Shown piece after piece: positions 36,601 to 50,900 of a stretch of DNA of 64,000 nt (positions within the stretch are counted from its first letter, which is position 1; every line of letters starts with the position of its first letter). The DNA lies in the NCBI GenBank assembly GCA_026874595.1, contig CM049321.1, forward strand, positions 808,479 to 872,478. The letters are read 5' to 3'. The notes beneath the pieces were generated by a model. The model was not told the DNA's origin and ran no database searches. It saw only the letters and a list, made by a program, of their open reading frames with translations. The position numbers and the translations under genes are program-made. Source of the DNA: Sipunculus nudus. Its lineage: Eukaryota; Annelida; Sipuncula; Golfingiida; Sipunculidae.

Positions 36601-37483
36601 TTAAAAATATAATGAATGGTTCCCAATTAATGTATCAATGATTTTTTTTGCTGAAAATTCTTTCATAATATGAATAACAAATTAGGAAGCAGGATGTATC
36701 ACTGTTATTTAAAAACACCTGTCTCTTGGAGGCACCTGCGTTAAATTGTCGTTGACTGTGTTATATCCATGACTGCCAGGTGACAAGGTATATTACTTAC
36801 AAGTAAATGAACCTTAAGGCATGATAGGATGTTATATATTCCACCCTCGGAAGGTTTTAATATATGAACAGTTTTATGTTAATACCTGGACAGGTGTAGT
36901 GTACTATGGTGTCTCATTAATATATTCCCCTGTATGACAACGCAAGCTTTGCATCATCCTCAAAGGTCAAAGTTCACTCGTGTGCATCATAGTGATTCTC
37001 CAAAACCTGTCTGACATACTAATACTATATATAAATCATTAACTGAGCAATATAATGCTCTCTTAACCACGGATCCCAAGGAGACAGGTGCACTCCCAAA
37101 GTGGAACACTGGAGTACCACTTTTAAAACCATCAAAACATCTTCCACATATTATTATTATATATAATAACATACATTATACAGGTATCAGAATCAACCAT
37201 CTGAGAGCATCACTGAGAAAGGTATGCTGATCACTCAAGCATTATCTCCTCTGCATCTTGATAATATATGATGAAACTGTCACCTGAATACAATCTCACA
37301 CAGGTGGCCCAGGAAATAAGGTTTCCTGCTCTGTATGTATGACAGATATTATTCTGTTGTCCTTGATGTAATAACAGTGGTTATATATTAATGCATAGTC
37401 GATTTTGTGATTGTTGTTGTAATAATTTTATAATTTGGACTGGGCTTCCATTCCTATCATGCTGATGTAATAGATAACTCTCC

Positions 37484-37488
<5 letters not shown>

Positions 37489-37542
<54 letters not shown>
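37489..37542. repeat. (TA)n microsatellite
   Basis: Uninterrupted TA array directly abutting the agtggaacccc element. Confidence 0.95.
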
Positions 37543-37546
<4 letters not shown>

Positions 37547-37690
37547 GAACCCCACCATGTGACCAGCCAACAATTGCAACCACCCCCACAGTTCAACCAC
37601 TTTTCTTGGTCCTGAATATAAGACCCAAGCCTGTGACTAAAAATTACAATTTGTGACCATGGTACACTTGGGCTGCAAAGAACAATGTTA
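37543..37690 (+). mobile_element. MITE-like element 'agtggaacccc', copy 2 (diverged)
   Basis: It begins agtggaaccccacca immediately after a TA array, as copy 1 does at 3333. It then carries degenerate gaccac/ccacc/gtgacca blocks. The right end is unclear and there is no TA array on that side. Confidence 0.4.
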
Positions 37691-38595
37691 AATCTGAAAT
37701 AATGATAGCTCTTAGTCTCTAGTTACAGCCAGTTTATGATCGTATTTTGATGGCTTTAATTGGCTTGGTTTTCACAATGGCAGTATGACATACTGTTTAG
37801 TTACAAATTTACCCCGCAGATGGCAGCACCAAACTCTGCAAACAGTGCTGACTTGACCTTGGAGACTATAAAAGGCAAAATGTCATACCAATACTTATCT
37901 TGAGGGTCATATTTATCAACAGTATGGGGACAGTAATTTACTTGTTAATAAGAAAGAAAATTTATATCAACTAAAATGTGAAGGAAACTGACCCCTTAAA
38001 GATAGAGAAATAAGAACTATGCCCACCCATAGTTTGATTGAATATTGTAATAATGAATTAAAGTTAAAGGTCATTAATCAAATTTACAAGTGTTTGGACT
38101 GCCAGCCAGTTTAATTTTGCCGACTGCCACTTGTTTTCTAATCTTTGTGCAATGTTGCAATTTGACTGCATAAAAGGTGTTTGTACTCTGTTATCTGTGT
38201 TTATGTTCCCTTACCAATCCTTTATAATCCCTCCACCCATCCCCACCCCGACTGTGCCTGCAAAACATTTCCTCAAGTCTCCCACAAGCTGCTCAACCAA
38301 GAAAGTATGAATAAAACTTAGCAACAACAAAAGATGATTTGGCACAAATTTAACTAAGCAACTTTCCATTTAGCCTGTGCAGTGCTTTAGTTGAAATAAT
38401 GTTAACATATATTTAAAATGTGAAAAGATTTCCCTTCAATTTTGGCAGCCATGATCCAATATATACATAATCGCAGTTAAAAATGCTTTGTTTGGCAGAA
38501 TGATCAACGTTTATCTCAGATACTAAAATATAGTGTATGTGCAGATTTTGTCTGTACAGTCTATAGCTATCAGTTACATATTGTATCCTTGGATA

Positions 38596-38951
38596 CTAAC
38601 ATGACATCGATCCAGAATTACTTCTTCTCCGTTTATATGGAGAGCCTCTTTTTGATGGTGACCCACTTTTCTTTGGTGACCCACTTTTCCTTTCTGTGAT
38701 TTGTGGAGGACTCACATCATTGCCGTTCACGTCCTTTTCTCGTTTTTTCTCTGTCGTGTGTGGTGCTGTGACTAGGAGCGATGCCATGTCGTCTGCTGTA
38801 GCCAAGTAACCATGGTAACCACTGTAGAGTATAAGAGCTGCCTGGATTGAGAGGACGCGGTCGTGATTCTTCTCGCCATCGAAAAGATCCCAATATACAC
38901 TGTGTTCCCAGAGGTGTTTTGTTAGGCACACCTTACTCTTGTACAATTTAC
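38596..38951 (-). CDS. zinc-finger gene, terminal coding exon
   Basis: The acceptor cag occupies 38954-38952. The exon encodes the second half of the finger (both histidines), the hydrophobic segment and the SP/K-rich C terminus, ending SNSGSMSC before the stop. Confidence 0.8.
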
Positions 38952-41900
38952 CTGAAAAACACCAAAACAACATATACACATTAGTTGATAAAACCTCTCT
39001 TTACCTATGGCTGGGTTAAAATACTGATGTTGGACTGAAAGATATATTGACAATAGAATTTATAAACATAATTGATAACACATTGAGAAATCATGTCAGA
39101 AAAGCAGAGACATCTGGTGGAGAACACAAGATATAAGTGTGAGGAAGCAAGCAGAGAATGAGACTTTCCCACTCCTTATAACTAGACATTTCTTGGCACC
39201 GCAGGTGCCAGAGTATCCCCAGACATAGTAGGCCCCCCCCCCCCTTTAAGAACGACCCCCATTTTAAGCAGCATATACTGACACTTGGCATATTTATTGT
39301 TTCTTCCATCTAACAATCCACAATCTTGTTGAAGATGTTGGTTCTGTGACCTTGATCTTTTTAAAGATGTGTCCTGTGACCTTGACCTTTGACCTCATGA
39401 CCCCAAAATCAATTTGGGTCTTGCTTTTCCAATGGGACATATGCAAGTCAAGTTTGAAATCCATACATCAATAAAAGCAGGAATTATCATCCAGAAACTA
39501 ATTTTTTTTTACAGGTGGCTCCTGTGACCTTCACCTTTGACCTTGTGACCTCAAAATTGATAGGGTTCTTCCTCTCTTGGCAAGTGAACTATATGTGCAA
39601 GATGAAAGATCTGAGATGAAATGTTTGGCTGAAAATGCATCCACATCTTTTTAAAGATGTGTCCTGTGACCTTGACCTTTGACCTCATGACCCCAAAATC
39701 AATTCAGGTCTTGCTTTTCCAATGGGACATATGCAAGTCAAGTTTGAAATCCATACATCAATAAAAGCAGAAATTATTATCCAGAAACTAATTTTTGGAC
39801 AGATGGCTCCTGTGACCTTCACCTTTGACCTCAAAATTGATAGGGGTCTTCCACTCTTAGCAGGTGAACTACATGTGCAAGATGAAAGATCTGAGATGAA
39901 TTATTTGGCTGAAATTGCATCCACAACCTTTTTAAAGAGGTTTCCTGTGACCTTGACCTTTGACCTCATGACCCCAAAATCAATTCGGGTCTTGCTTTTC
40001 CAATGGGTCAAATACAAGTCAAGTTTGAAATCCATACATCAATAAAAGAAGGAATTATCATCCAGAAACTAATTTTTGGACAGATAGCTCCTGTGGCCTT
40101 GACCTTTGACCTTGTGACCCCAAAATTTATATGGATTATCCACTATTGGCAAGTGAGCTATATATTCAAGATGGAAGACCTGGGATGAAAGTTTGGCTTA
40201 AAATGCATCCACATCTTTTTAAAGATGAGTCCTGTGACCTTGACCTGTGACCTCATGACCCCAAAATCAATTTGGGTCTTGCTTTTCCAATGGGACATAT
40301 ACAAGTCAAGTTTGAAATCCATACATCAATAAAGCAGGATTTATCATCCAGAAACTAATTTTTGGACAGATGACTCCTGTGACCTTCACCTTTGACCTTG
40401 TGACCTCAAAACTGATAGGGGTCTTCCTCTATTGGCAGATGACTTATATGTGCAAGATGAAAGGTCTGAGATGAATTATTTGGCTGAAATTGCATCCACA
40501 ACCTTTTTAAAGAGGTTTCCTGTGACCTTGGCCTTTGACCTCATGACCCCAAAACAAATTCGGGTCTTGCTTTTCCAATGGGTCAAATACAAGTCAAGTT
40601 TGAAATCCATACATCAATAAAAGAAGGAATTATCATCCAGAAACTAATTTTTGGACAGATAGCTCCTGTGGCCTTGACCTTTGACCTTGTGACCCCAAAA
40701 TTTATATGGATTATCCACTATTGGCAAGTGAGCTATATATTCAAGATGGAAGACCTGGGATGAAAGTTTGGCTTAAAATGCATCCACAGTATCTTTTAAA
40801 ATGCCAGTCCAGTGACCTTGACCTTTGACCTCATGACCCTAGAACCTATAGGGTTCTTACTTTAGTGGTGGGCCATACATAAGTCATGTTTGAAATCCAT
40901 ATGGCTATCAACACTGGAGATATGATAAGAGGTGTGTGATTTTCACCATATATGGCAATATTCAAGGTCAAGGCCACTATCATAGGAAAGGTCATGACCC
41001 CAATTTAAATAAACATCATCCCATAACCAATACCTATGTATATGCATAATATAAAAGAAATCTGTCCATTAGTTTTTGACTTATAATGCTCACAGTACTG
41101 TAAGGTGGCAATTTTGGGGGTATTAAACGGCATTAAAACAAGTAAAGAATAATAGATGGCGCCACCAGTTTCTGGAACATGACAACCCTATCCATGATCT
41201 TCCATTAACTTGATTTTGGGATAAATCCATGCAAGATTTCTTGAGATATTAAAGAATTTGTGTGATTTTACCCAATATTGGACCTATTCAAGGTCAAGGA
41301 CACTCTCCTAGTAAAGGTCATGACCTCATTTTAAATAGGCGTCGTCCTCTTACTCATATCTATACATATACCAAGTTTGGTAAAGTTCCGTGAAATATTT
41401 TTTGGGTTATCGCGCCAACAAGACTTATATGCGGCGGCGGCGGCGGCGGGACCGGTATGAAACCATAGTATCCCCCGACTTTGTCTGGGGATACAATTAA
41501 TATGCATACAGTATGTATGTACCTGTAGAGGAACATGTTGCCCTGGTAACATATTGTTCTTGGTTATCAATGTAAGATTGTGGGTATATTGTTAGACATT
41601 CCCAGAGGGACCTGGCTGGCTTTGTGCTGTACAGCCTACTGTTTATAAGGTCAGAGGTTATCAGCCAGCATGTCACCAGCCTGTCCTGCTGCATTAGGCA
41701 TGCAGGTAGACAGCAGTGCTGTTCACGACAGTCCCAAGGTTGCTGCTGGTACAGATACCTGCCGTAACAGTATATAACTCATACTGACAACACTCCAGAG
41801 CTAATGCTTATTATATCCTGTTATAATATTTAGATCAGGGGGGGGGGTCTTCCCAAAGTGTTCCTCCCACTTCTTCTTGGAAGATACAGGTCTCATGGCC

Positions 41901-44900
41901 AAATAACTTCCTCTCATGTAAAGAACTAGTGTATTCTGCCAGGGGCAGTTTAAGAGAAGCACACTGCCCCTCTTTTTCAAGTATCATAAGCTTTATACAG
42001 AAAAGCAGCACCCAAGCACCAGATTTTGCTTCTGGCAGTGTTTTCTTCAATATAATTCTGCATCCCAGAGTTCTGTATAAAGTTTGCTGTAGCTCTCCCT
42101 GCACACTTGTTTACACATTGGCAGGGTGATGAGCACCCCCCCCCCCCCCCCCCCCCCCCCCATTTCCCCTTATCTAAGATCCTTTAAGACTAGAGGTCTG
42201 AAAATATATGGGTGCAAAAAGCATGTCTCTCATTAATTTAAATGTCCAGGACAGTAAACTCCTTATAGTATCAACCCCTTCATATCATATGTAAACATCA
42301 GGCTATCCTGTACCCCTTCTCCCGTTTCCTCTACAAAGTCAATATTTGTGATTATATAATGGTTTAGACCACCATTCACCAAGTTCACCTGTGCTTCAAA
42401 AATATTTATAAACTGCCTGAGATGCAGTCAAAGATAAGGCCCCCATTGATAGTGAATACCACCTAGTTGGCCTGAGGTCACACCTTCTGTTGATACAAAA
42501 CAACCTGCTCTTTAATCCAAGGAGGCAGAAAATCTCATTCTTACCCAAATATAAGCTTAGACTCTTAAAGGAGCTTTACAAGTCCACAGTGGCTGTTTTC
42601 CTTTCAGAAAAAGGCTTTTGTCTCTCACAGGCAAATTGAGATGGTTTAACATTTTATACATGTGGGTGCACTCCATTTGGCCTAAAGCTTTATTAACTGT
42701 GCTTCTGTTCAATGGAAAGCTATTTTCCTATCTTACACAGCATATTTAAAGAGACATGCCATGATTCTGTGAGGGTGCACTCCATTCAGGTTGGCTGAAT
42801 TATATTTACTATGTAGAATGGGTGCACTTCATTTGGGCTTAAAACTTTTTCTGTGCCTTTGTTAGACAGAAAACTTCTTTCAGGTCTTGCATTAGAGCAT
42901 ATATTTTAAGAAGATAAACGGACACCAGTTGACTTACTGAGGCTACACTTCATTTAATTTCACGTACAGTCTGAATGGATGCACTCAGTTTGGGCTTTAA
43001 TTATTTCCTGTTTCTCAACTGAATAGAAAATTTCTTTCTCTTCTTAATATGCATATGATAACAAAATTCAAACTGAATTTATAAGTTTGCACTTCATTCA
43101 GTGTTACTTGTCTATTTCAAGTTGACAATGATATGGGTGCATTCCATTTGTGCTTAAATACATTTACTGTTTTTCTGCTGGGTGAAACTTCTTTCCCATC
43201 TCAAATTATAACGAGTAAATAAAATGAAAGAACTACCAGTAACTGATTTTAAAAGAGTTTGCTCCTTTTGATTTTACTGTAGTTGCCTTTTGATTCGTGA
43301 CAGTTTTAATTTAGAGTCATTGGCAAACATAAATTGATTTCCAATATGAAACCCTCAGGTATAAGAGGCGAGGTCAGCATAAGATGAACAAGAGGGGATG
43401 ATGCATCTGAATAGTTATCACACCCCTGGAAACAACCTACACAGCAGCCTAATCTGTGCATGATATCAAACTGGCCCTCACATACCAGCAGTGACACTGG
43501 TCAAACTTTAGTGACTGAACTAGAAATGAGTAGGTATTGTAGGATTTATTGTAAATTTAAAATAAATGCAAATACTGCTGTACTAAAGTTTATTGCTTCT
43601 GGTGCAAACGCAAAAATGAAACACCTCACTTAACGTTCAAAACAAAGAAATTGTGAAATTTCAGCCTCGTGAATATAAAGCCATCCAAAGCATTTATGAT
43701 TTACAGGGGTGCACTCCATTTGGGCTCAAATCTTTATTTACAGTCCCTCTGTTTAAATGGACATTGTCACATCCTGTTCTGAAGCCAGATAATCCATGAA
43801 ATGTCAATCTGGAGGAAGAAACAACACTTGAAGTGGACAAAGTCCATAGCACACGCTCCATGTATACACGTCCTGTTGAAGGCAAACACACTTATACCTA
43901 ATGACAATCAGCGGTGCCACATACACAAAGTGCACATCCTAACGTCCTATATCAGTGATTTCCTGTCAAACATATATATATCCCTTACCATAAGAGTTCA
44001 GCTGCTTAACGTTCCTTTTTTATATCAAATGATCCACAAATTGTGACATTTTGGACTGAACCTCAGTCTACTTGGTGTCGACATGGTTTATTTTTGTTTC
44101 AACTTCCAGTGTTTTATATTTAATTATTAAATGCATGTATAGCTTTTTTTTAATTGGGTGCAAACTGGATTAGTACTGAACAAATGTCAATTAAAAAGGG
44201 ATATAGAAATGATGTCATTCACAAAAGTGTAAAAAGTATAAGTTATATGAACTGATGTCCCATTATTACTCACCAAGACATAATACATGTTGACAGAAAC
44301 CTATCATATTTTGCTTCATTTTTTCATAAAACTCAATATAGAAATGAAACTTGATTATACAGTCTTATCCTTCAAATCATGTACAAGTTTAGTTGACTGA
44401 ATTAATTGTCTGCTGAAGGAGTATAAAGGAAACTATGATATGAATACCTATATGTTATTTATATCTTCTTGCAGTGCTGTAATTAATCAATTATATCTGT
44501 CACTACAGACTGTGACTGGTCATCTTCTTAATAATGTAACTGGATGCATTTTTGCATATTCGATCATAAATGAATATTTATGTACTTGCAAAAAAGTAAT
44601 ATCACCATGATAGAAATATTCAAATGCTGTTAAAACTATAAGAAAAAGAGGACACTAATTAGCAAAGGGAATTAAAAAAAAAGACCTCACCATGACCATG
44701 ACCTTTCAGCGAGACTGATGTACCAGATAGCAAGTCAAGATGTACAGGTAATTTACTAGAATTCACAGTTATATTGATGAGACATTAAATAATTGATTTA
44801 TAAACAATCATCAAGCATTTTTTTTTCAATCATCTAACATGAATTTACTTCAAATTCCTACCACTATTCTCCTGTAGATTTCAGTTTCATGTCCACTGAT

Positions 44901-47900
44901 TATGGAAAATCTAAAAGAAATACCTGGAGCTGAGACATCAGCAAGAATCTCTATTAAAGGTTCTTTTGAAATTTCAGGATGCTAAAATACTGACCACATG
45001 TTAAGGATCAGTTGATACATATATATACAAAGTTCAGTTTAGTTGTATAGTTTTGCATATAAGTAAACTGGAGTGTCCTTACAATTATGTTACTAGTTAA
45101 AAGTATTTATTAGGTCAAGGCCAGCAATAATAATTTACATCAAGCTCGTGATTGGAACCAGCGCCCTTTTATAGTCCTTGGTCATTATATTCTCCACAGA
45201 AGTCGGCTTGACCAGGCCAGGGGTGTACAATTTTATGGAGCATTAAACATCACATAAATCTCAACTTCCTTCTATCAGCAAAATGAAGACACATTACAAT
45301 GTAATAAACCTCAAGTCAGAGTGAACATAAATGAAGAAGGCAAGTCTTTGAACTTTCAGCTTATGTTTGTTCATCTGTCAAATTTCCAAACTTAAAATGT
45401 AAACCTTTTTCTGTAAACTAACTAAACAGATATAGGAGTGCCAAAAACACAACTGTTCATGTGTAATAATTTAAAGCAAAGCTGTCATTCCCGCTCCATT
45501 TCTCTCCATCATGGTTGATAAATCTGATTAATTACAAAAATATCAACCTTATATTTGCAAACAAATTGATGATGAACCAGATAAGAAGATACCCTGCAGC
45601 ATGAGAAAGCATCAGATACAATGAATCTTTAACTTCACATATTCTTTCATTTGCTCATTTGTCAAAATTCTTTATTTCAGAAATTCAAATAAAATCTCAG
45701 ACTTCTTCTTGCATTAAATTGAGGCATAAGCTACAGATCCACAATATTTTGCTAATGATAAACATAAATACTTCCCTCATTTCTTCCATCTATCACATAA
45801 AGTTCACATCACCCTGCACCCTACTCCAGGGGATTTACACCAAAACCACCCCCTCATCTTTTACCAAATGGGGATAATCACCCTGATGGCAAGCTCTGGT
45901 TCTCAAGGGACACCCACTCAGAACTGACCGCTGGTGACATTAAGTTTGACCCTGTTTGTTACAGCAGGTCTTCAGACCATATACACATTTGACAAATGGT
46001 TGGTCAGGTAATCACCCTGCCCTGGGGTCCTGGTATATTGTCCAGGGACACATCAACTTTTGTAGAGGGGGCTCCTCCCTCAAGTGGCCATGGTGAGGTG
46101 GTCATTCTTACTGGAATGTCATTTGGAGGACTACTGGAATTTTATCCACCTCTACATCTGCCAGGCTTCTGTTAACTACAAAGCCACTGTTACCATGCAT
46201 GCCCTGGTAACAAACAAGCAGTTTTCAGTAAATGTAAAATTAAACATCATGGTCAACATTGTTTTTGATTATAAACAATGTTAACTTTTAAAATCAACAA
46301 TTTCTCACAACCATTACAAATGCACCTGATTCCATCAGAAGGCAAATATTTCATTCATGCATTCTAAATTAACACCTTGCCACCACCACCCAGCTGTTTT
46401 TTATTGCATATTCAGGGGTTACAGCCTTAAAGGGGAAAACCAGAGACCCAGACTAACATTAGGGATATCACATGCTAATTTCAGGAGTAACGTATACCAG
46501 AGTTCATGGTAAACCTGCAAGCAGCTTTCAACAATGTTGAATAAGCTAATTAATTCACGTCTGGGTTGTGATGCTGATAAGAGAGCGAGATGGATTGATA
46601 CAGCAAAGGTTAGTTAGCTGGGGACAGACTGGCAGTGCTGTTATTTATCACAGCAACACAGGGTGAAAGGGTAAAACCCTGACTGCTGTCATGGGGGTTC
46701 AAGTGGGCCCTGGTGGGTTATAAGCCATGTGGGTCTTATCCTGTTCTCTGCTTGGGAGGTCACAGAAAAAAAGGGTGAATGAAACAGAGAGGAGGGTTCC
46801 AAATTACCCTCTTTGTTTGTTGATTTCCTTAAAACACTTAACATGTGCATGGATGGTTAACTTTTCATTATTAAATCAGTACTTTTTCTTCTCCAAACAA
46901 CACTACCAGCATTTTTTTTTCATAATCTTGGATATAACATACTCTATATATTTGCGTGTGGGTAGAAGGTCATGGTTATGTACTTTGTCTATGTTACAGT
47001 ATGAACACCTAAGCCAGTTCTGTTAAAGGAGTTATATATGTTATCACCCCAGTCTGTATGATTGTCAGCAGGATTGTCCAAAATCTAGTAAACCAACTTC
47101 TATGACTTTGCATAAGTGAAGACCAAAAAATTAGTTGTATATAGGTGAGGATTTGGATTTTCCTTTTTAAATTGAGATTTTTTCAGGAAGCTGAAGGGCA
47201 TCAGAAACATAATTTTACATGAGTTTTATGATCGAACCTCATGGCACGCATTAATTAATGCTATGTTAATTTCCATGTGCCCAAATATATGCAAATATGC
47301 CTATTTGCATGAAAATTAGTTCATATAATTTTGTAACTGGTGTTTCCATGTATCCTTCAGTGTGTACATGTAGGTGCACAGAAGAGGATTTGATGCACAG
47401 TCTCTATGAATTCAGGGGTTCCGAGAAAAATTATGTCACTCTATTTGACTCCAACATTTTTTTGGGGGGGGACCTGCTACATTCACTGTACCACCAAATA
47501 CTTCTGCCAGCTCACCTATACTGTACAAGAATATATGCACATACAGGCACACAGCTATTGTAGTATATCACATACAGGCACACAGCTATTGTAGTATATC
47601 ACATACAGGCACACAGCTATTGTAGTATATCACATACAGGCACACAGCTATTGTAGTATATCACATACAGGCACACAGCTATTGTAGTATATCACATACA
47701 GGCACACAGCTGTTGTAGTATATCACATACAGGCACACAGCTGTTATAGTATATCACATACAGGCACACAGCTGTTGTAGTATATCACATACAGGCACAC
47801 AGCTGTTGTAGTATATCACATACAGGCACACAGCTGTTATAGTATATCACATACAGGCACACAGCTATTGTAGTATATCACATACAGGCACACAGCTATT

Positions 47901-50900
47901 GTAGTATATCACATGAAAACACAGGCTGACAAACTTTTTCTAACAGGTAACTTTAGAGTCTCAAAGTGACACAATTAGAGTTAAAGATTATCATATATAT
48001 GTATATATTTTAATTTATATGTAGACCATAATCATTTCCTGTTACAAATTTTGAAGCATAACCAAAGAGAGTTTATAGATGAATGACATCTCTGATGCCT
48101 ATCTATAGAAATACAAATATCCATTGATCTGGAGCATTAAGGCATAAAATTACCAACAAGAGCCGGAACAGCATCTCATCACAGACCTACTTTAATGACA
48201 ACACAATTGAGGACTTCACAAAGTTCAAGCTCCTGTATCTTAATCCAGATCCTAACGTCAAACTCTAAACGTGATGATACTACAAAGGGGAGGTATGTCA
48301 ACAACTTAGATAAACACTCATTCCGGGCCATAACAGTCCATGCTCACCTGAGGCAGGACAAACATAAGATAACGCCCCCTCGCCCTGTGCAGGGCTCTAC
48401 ATTCATCTTTTAGAAGTACTTGTCCCAGAAGGTTATTACAGCTTCTTATCTGTCCTAAAATTCAATCTTTGTAGCTAAAACATAAAATGTGTTTCGTGTG
48501 TTTGTTTTGCATGTTAGACAATAAATTTTAGATTTGCAATGTTATTCGTTTAAACGTGTCTCTGCAGTGCTATGTGGGACCTAGGTACCGGTATGCAAAA
48601 ATAAGCAACTTTTATACAAAAATTTAGGAATTTCACTTGACACAAGGTTAACATTTTTTGTCAAGTCAGGTATCTGGCATTTGTTTGCCCCATTAATTTC
48701 ATTTATTTCACTTTTACCAGCCCTGGGCAAGTGAACATAACCACAAATGTTGAGCCCTGCTGTGTACCTAGGTGTATCTTGTGTACACATTTCATACTGG
48801 ACAGGGTGGTATCATACCATACAATACCCCAGGAATTATCATTACATACAAAAAGTTTTTATTTCCACCATACAGCTTTTGCAAACATTCTGACTTTCCA
48901 TACTGCCTTTATGAACACCCTGTAAGGCTGCAACAGTCTATCTTTTTTTCCTTTTCACTCTTGCCTGTCAGTTAGCTATTATAAAATATGAGTAATTACG
49001 AACATAAGAATGTCTTATGAGTACTAAATCACTTAATATGAGTAGTATAAATGAATTAAAACTGGTGTATGAACCATTTAAATGAATCTAAATATTTCAA
49101 CAATGGATTGTTTATCATGGAGATAGTATTCATAGTAACAGCATACAGAATGACTAAACTATTTTAATGTCTAGGCCTACCCTCTAGGCCTACACTCAAG
49201 ACTTGGCCAGTTCTCAAAGAGACTGGATTTATATTTGGCATCACCTGTGACAGCCATCCTTCTTCATCAATTATTTTTATTTTTTTGTTTATACACAGAC
49301 AAAGTCATAAAGGACACACCACATGGGAGTTTAAGAACAGATCATCAATTTACAGATGACCACTAAGGCCCTGATCTACAAGGTGACTGTACCTCGGAAA
49401 TGCATCACAAGTATCAGGGGTGATGCCAAGTGTCCTAAGGGGGGGGGGGGGGGTCATTTTTCATATTTTCTAATAAAGACTGAGGTTTGGACATTATTTA
49501 ACATAAGGCCAAATTCCATGGCATGCCATCAGTGCTGCATGTCGAACAACCTCTCGGTGAAGTCAGCTCCTGTCAACAATGACACCTGTTCTGCACAAAC
49601 CTGCCTAAGTCCTGAGGACCAGTTGATCATAGTGCAGGAACTGCATATGAATATGTTAGTATATATATATAGTATATATATTATCCCTGTTAATTGTTAT
49701 CAATACACTGAAATTTCAGTACCAAAATCCCCTTACAGGATTTAACTAAGCAGCCTGCCCTGAAAGTTGGCCAATTAGTAATCACAAGCCAGTGAGCAGG
49801 ATTTATCTAATCAATTAAATTAGCAAATACTTAAGATGGGGGCGTCATCTCACTGTACTCATCACAGAAGCTGTCCTGAATAACACTGCTAAAGGAAATC
49901 CCTAATGAACAGATATAATGAATGGCCTGAAACACGCCCAGAAGGCCAAAACATGGTGACATGGTTTACATGACCCGGTGCCTTTGTTACAAAATGACCC
50001 CTGCTGATTTAATAACACAGGCTTAGAGGGTCAGCAAGTTCATTATAATCACACCCCAGGGACAGTCACTGAGGAAATGGACATGCTGCCACAAACTTAC
50101 TGTCCCAGGGCTGACCACAACACAATAAGGATCCCTAATACCTTCACTTACAAAGACAAATCAAACCCCAGTGAACTGAAGCCAACATCTGAGGCTGTGC
50201 TTTACTGCATCTCAAGTGAATTCCGCATACAAAATGATTGACAGGTCCTCAAACATACAAAGGCCATCTACTAGTGATTAGTCAATGCTCAACAGATTGT
50301 GGTCCAGATCTTGGGAGGTAATAATTAATTTCTAATTGGTCTTCTGGTGACTTACCAGGTCACTGGGTCAACCGAAGCCCTACAAGACAGTCCATGTATG
50401 ATGTATGTGGGGCCTTATCCTAGAGGTTTGCATGTTCCAATCATTTTCTAATTGGTTCAGTTCACAGCTTCAGCAGAAGGGACAGAGTCCTGGGAAGAAC
50501 TAAGGGCTAAACCCTTGCAAGATCACAACAACAATAGTAGATATTTATATTAACTATGGAAGGTTCACCTTATTATATATTAATCTTCCTTACTGAAAGT
50601 ATTTTTGCCTTGATAGTTTAGTACACAAGTCCTTCACTAACTGACAGCACCACAGACGGTTCTTTACCAGCAGATAACATACTTATGTTTACAAAATTAT
50701 TTTTTTTAATAACCTTACATCTACACCATTATTCCACTAATTCCTGTTTATATTGACTATTTCTTTGCCTGAAGGATGAATTTCACCCCCCCCCCCCCTG
50801 GTTTCATGGGAATTATATCTGTAATGAAAGATGGTGTACAGAAACAAACAGCCAAAGAATATGGGAAAGGCCTATCAGGTCAAAGGGTCAATAAATCTCA

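Larger units (their letters stand above)
32660..38590. other. region downstream of the zinc-finger gene, no further gene seen
   Basis: About 5.9 kb of AT-rich DNA. It may include the 3' UTR of the minus-strand zinc-finger gene, but I could not fix a polyadenylation site. It holds a TG/TA array, poly-C/poly-A near 33820-33850, a long TA array and a second agtggaacccc element. Open frames here are short and lack domains. Confidence 0.45.
39181..41500 (+). mobile_element. composite tandem-repeat element, copy 1 (pearl/Helentron-associated type)
   Basis: The head (39181-39340) is nearly identical to that of copy 2. It has a hairpin (ggcacc/ggtgcc, 39195-39209) and gtatccccag (39213-39222). A core of about 11 monomers (39372-40840) alternates two types in 288-bp dimers. 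The unique tail (40840-41430) is followed by (CGG)6 and a terminal hairpin (41468-41494) whose right arm, ctggggatac, is the inverse of the head's gtatccccag. No coding capacity was found. Head, variable core, microsatellite and hairpin tail recall bivalve pearl elements, now classed as Helentron-associated. That assignment is by analogy. Confidence 0.7.

Noticed and set aside
39722-40763. Several 60-107-codon frames in the composite element cores (also 57494-59164 on both strands)
   Set aside because: They translate the 288-bp repeat, recur identically with each dimer, and appear on both strands.
45145-45225. Possible second SINE B-box (gattggaaccagc)
   Set aside because: The match to the B-box consensus is too poor and no tail or repeat partner is seen.
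47540-47911. CRISPR-like array
   Set aside because: The whole 31-bp unit repeats with no unique spacers, and the DNA is eukaryotic. The same applies to the 40-bp array at 22.7-23.45 kb.
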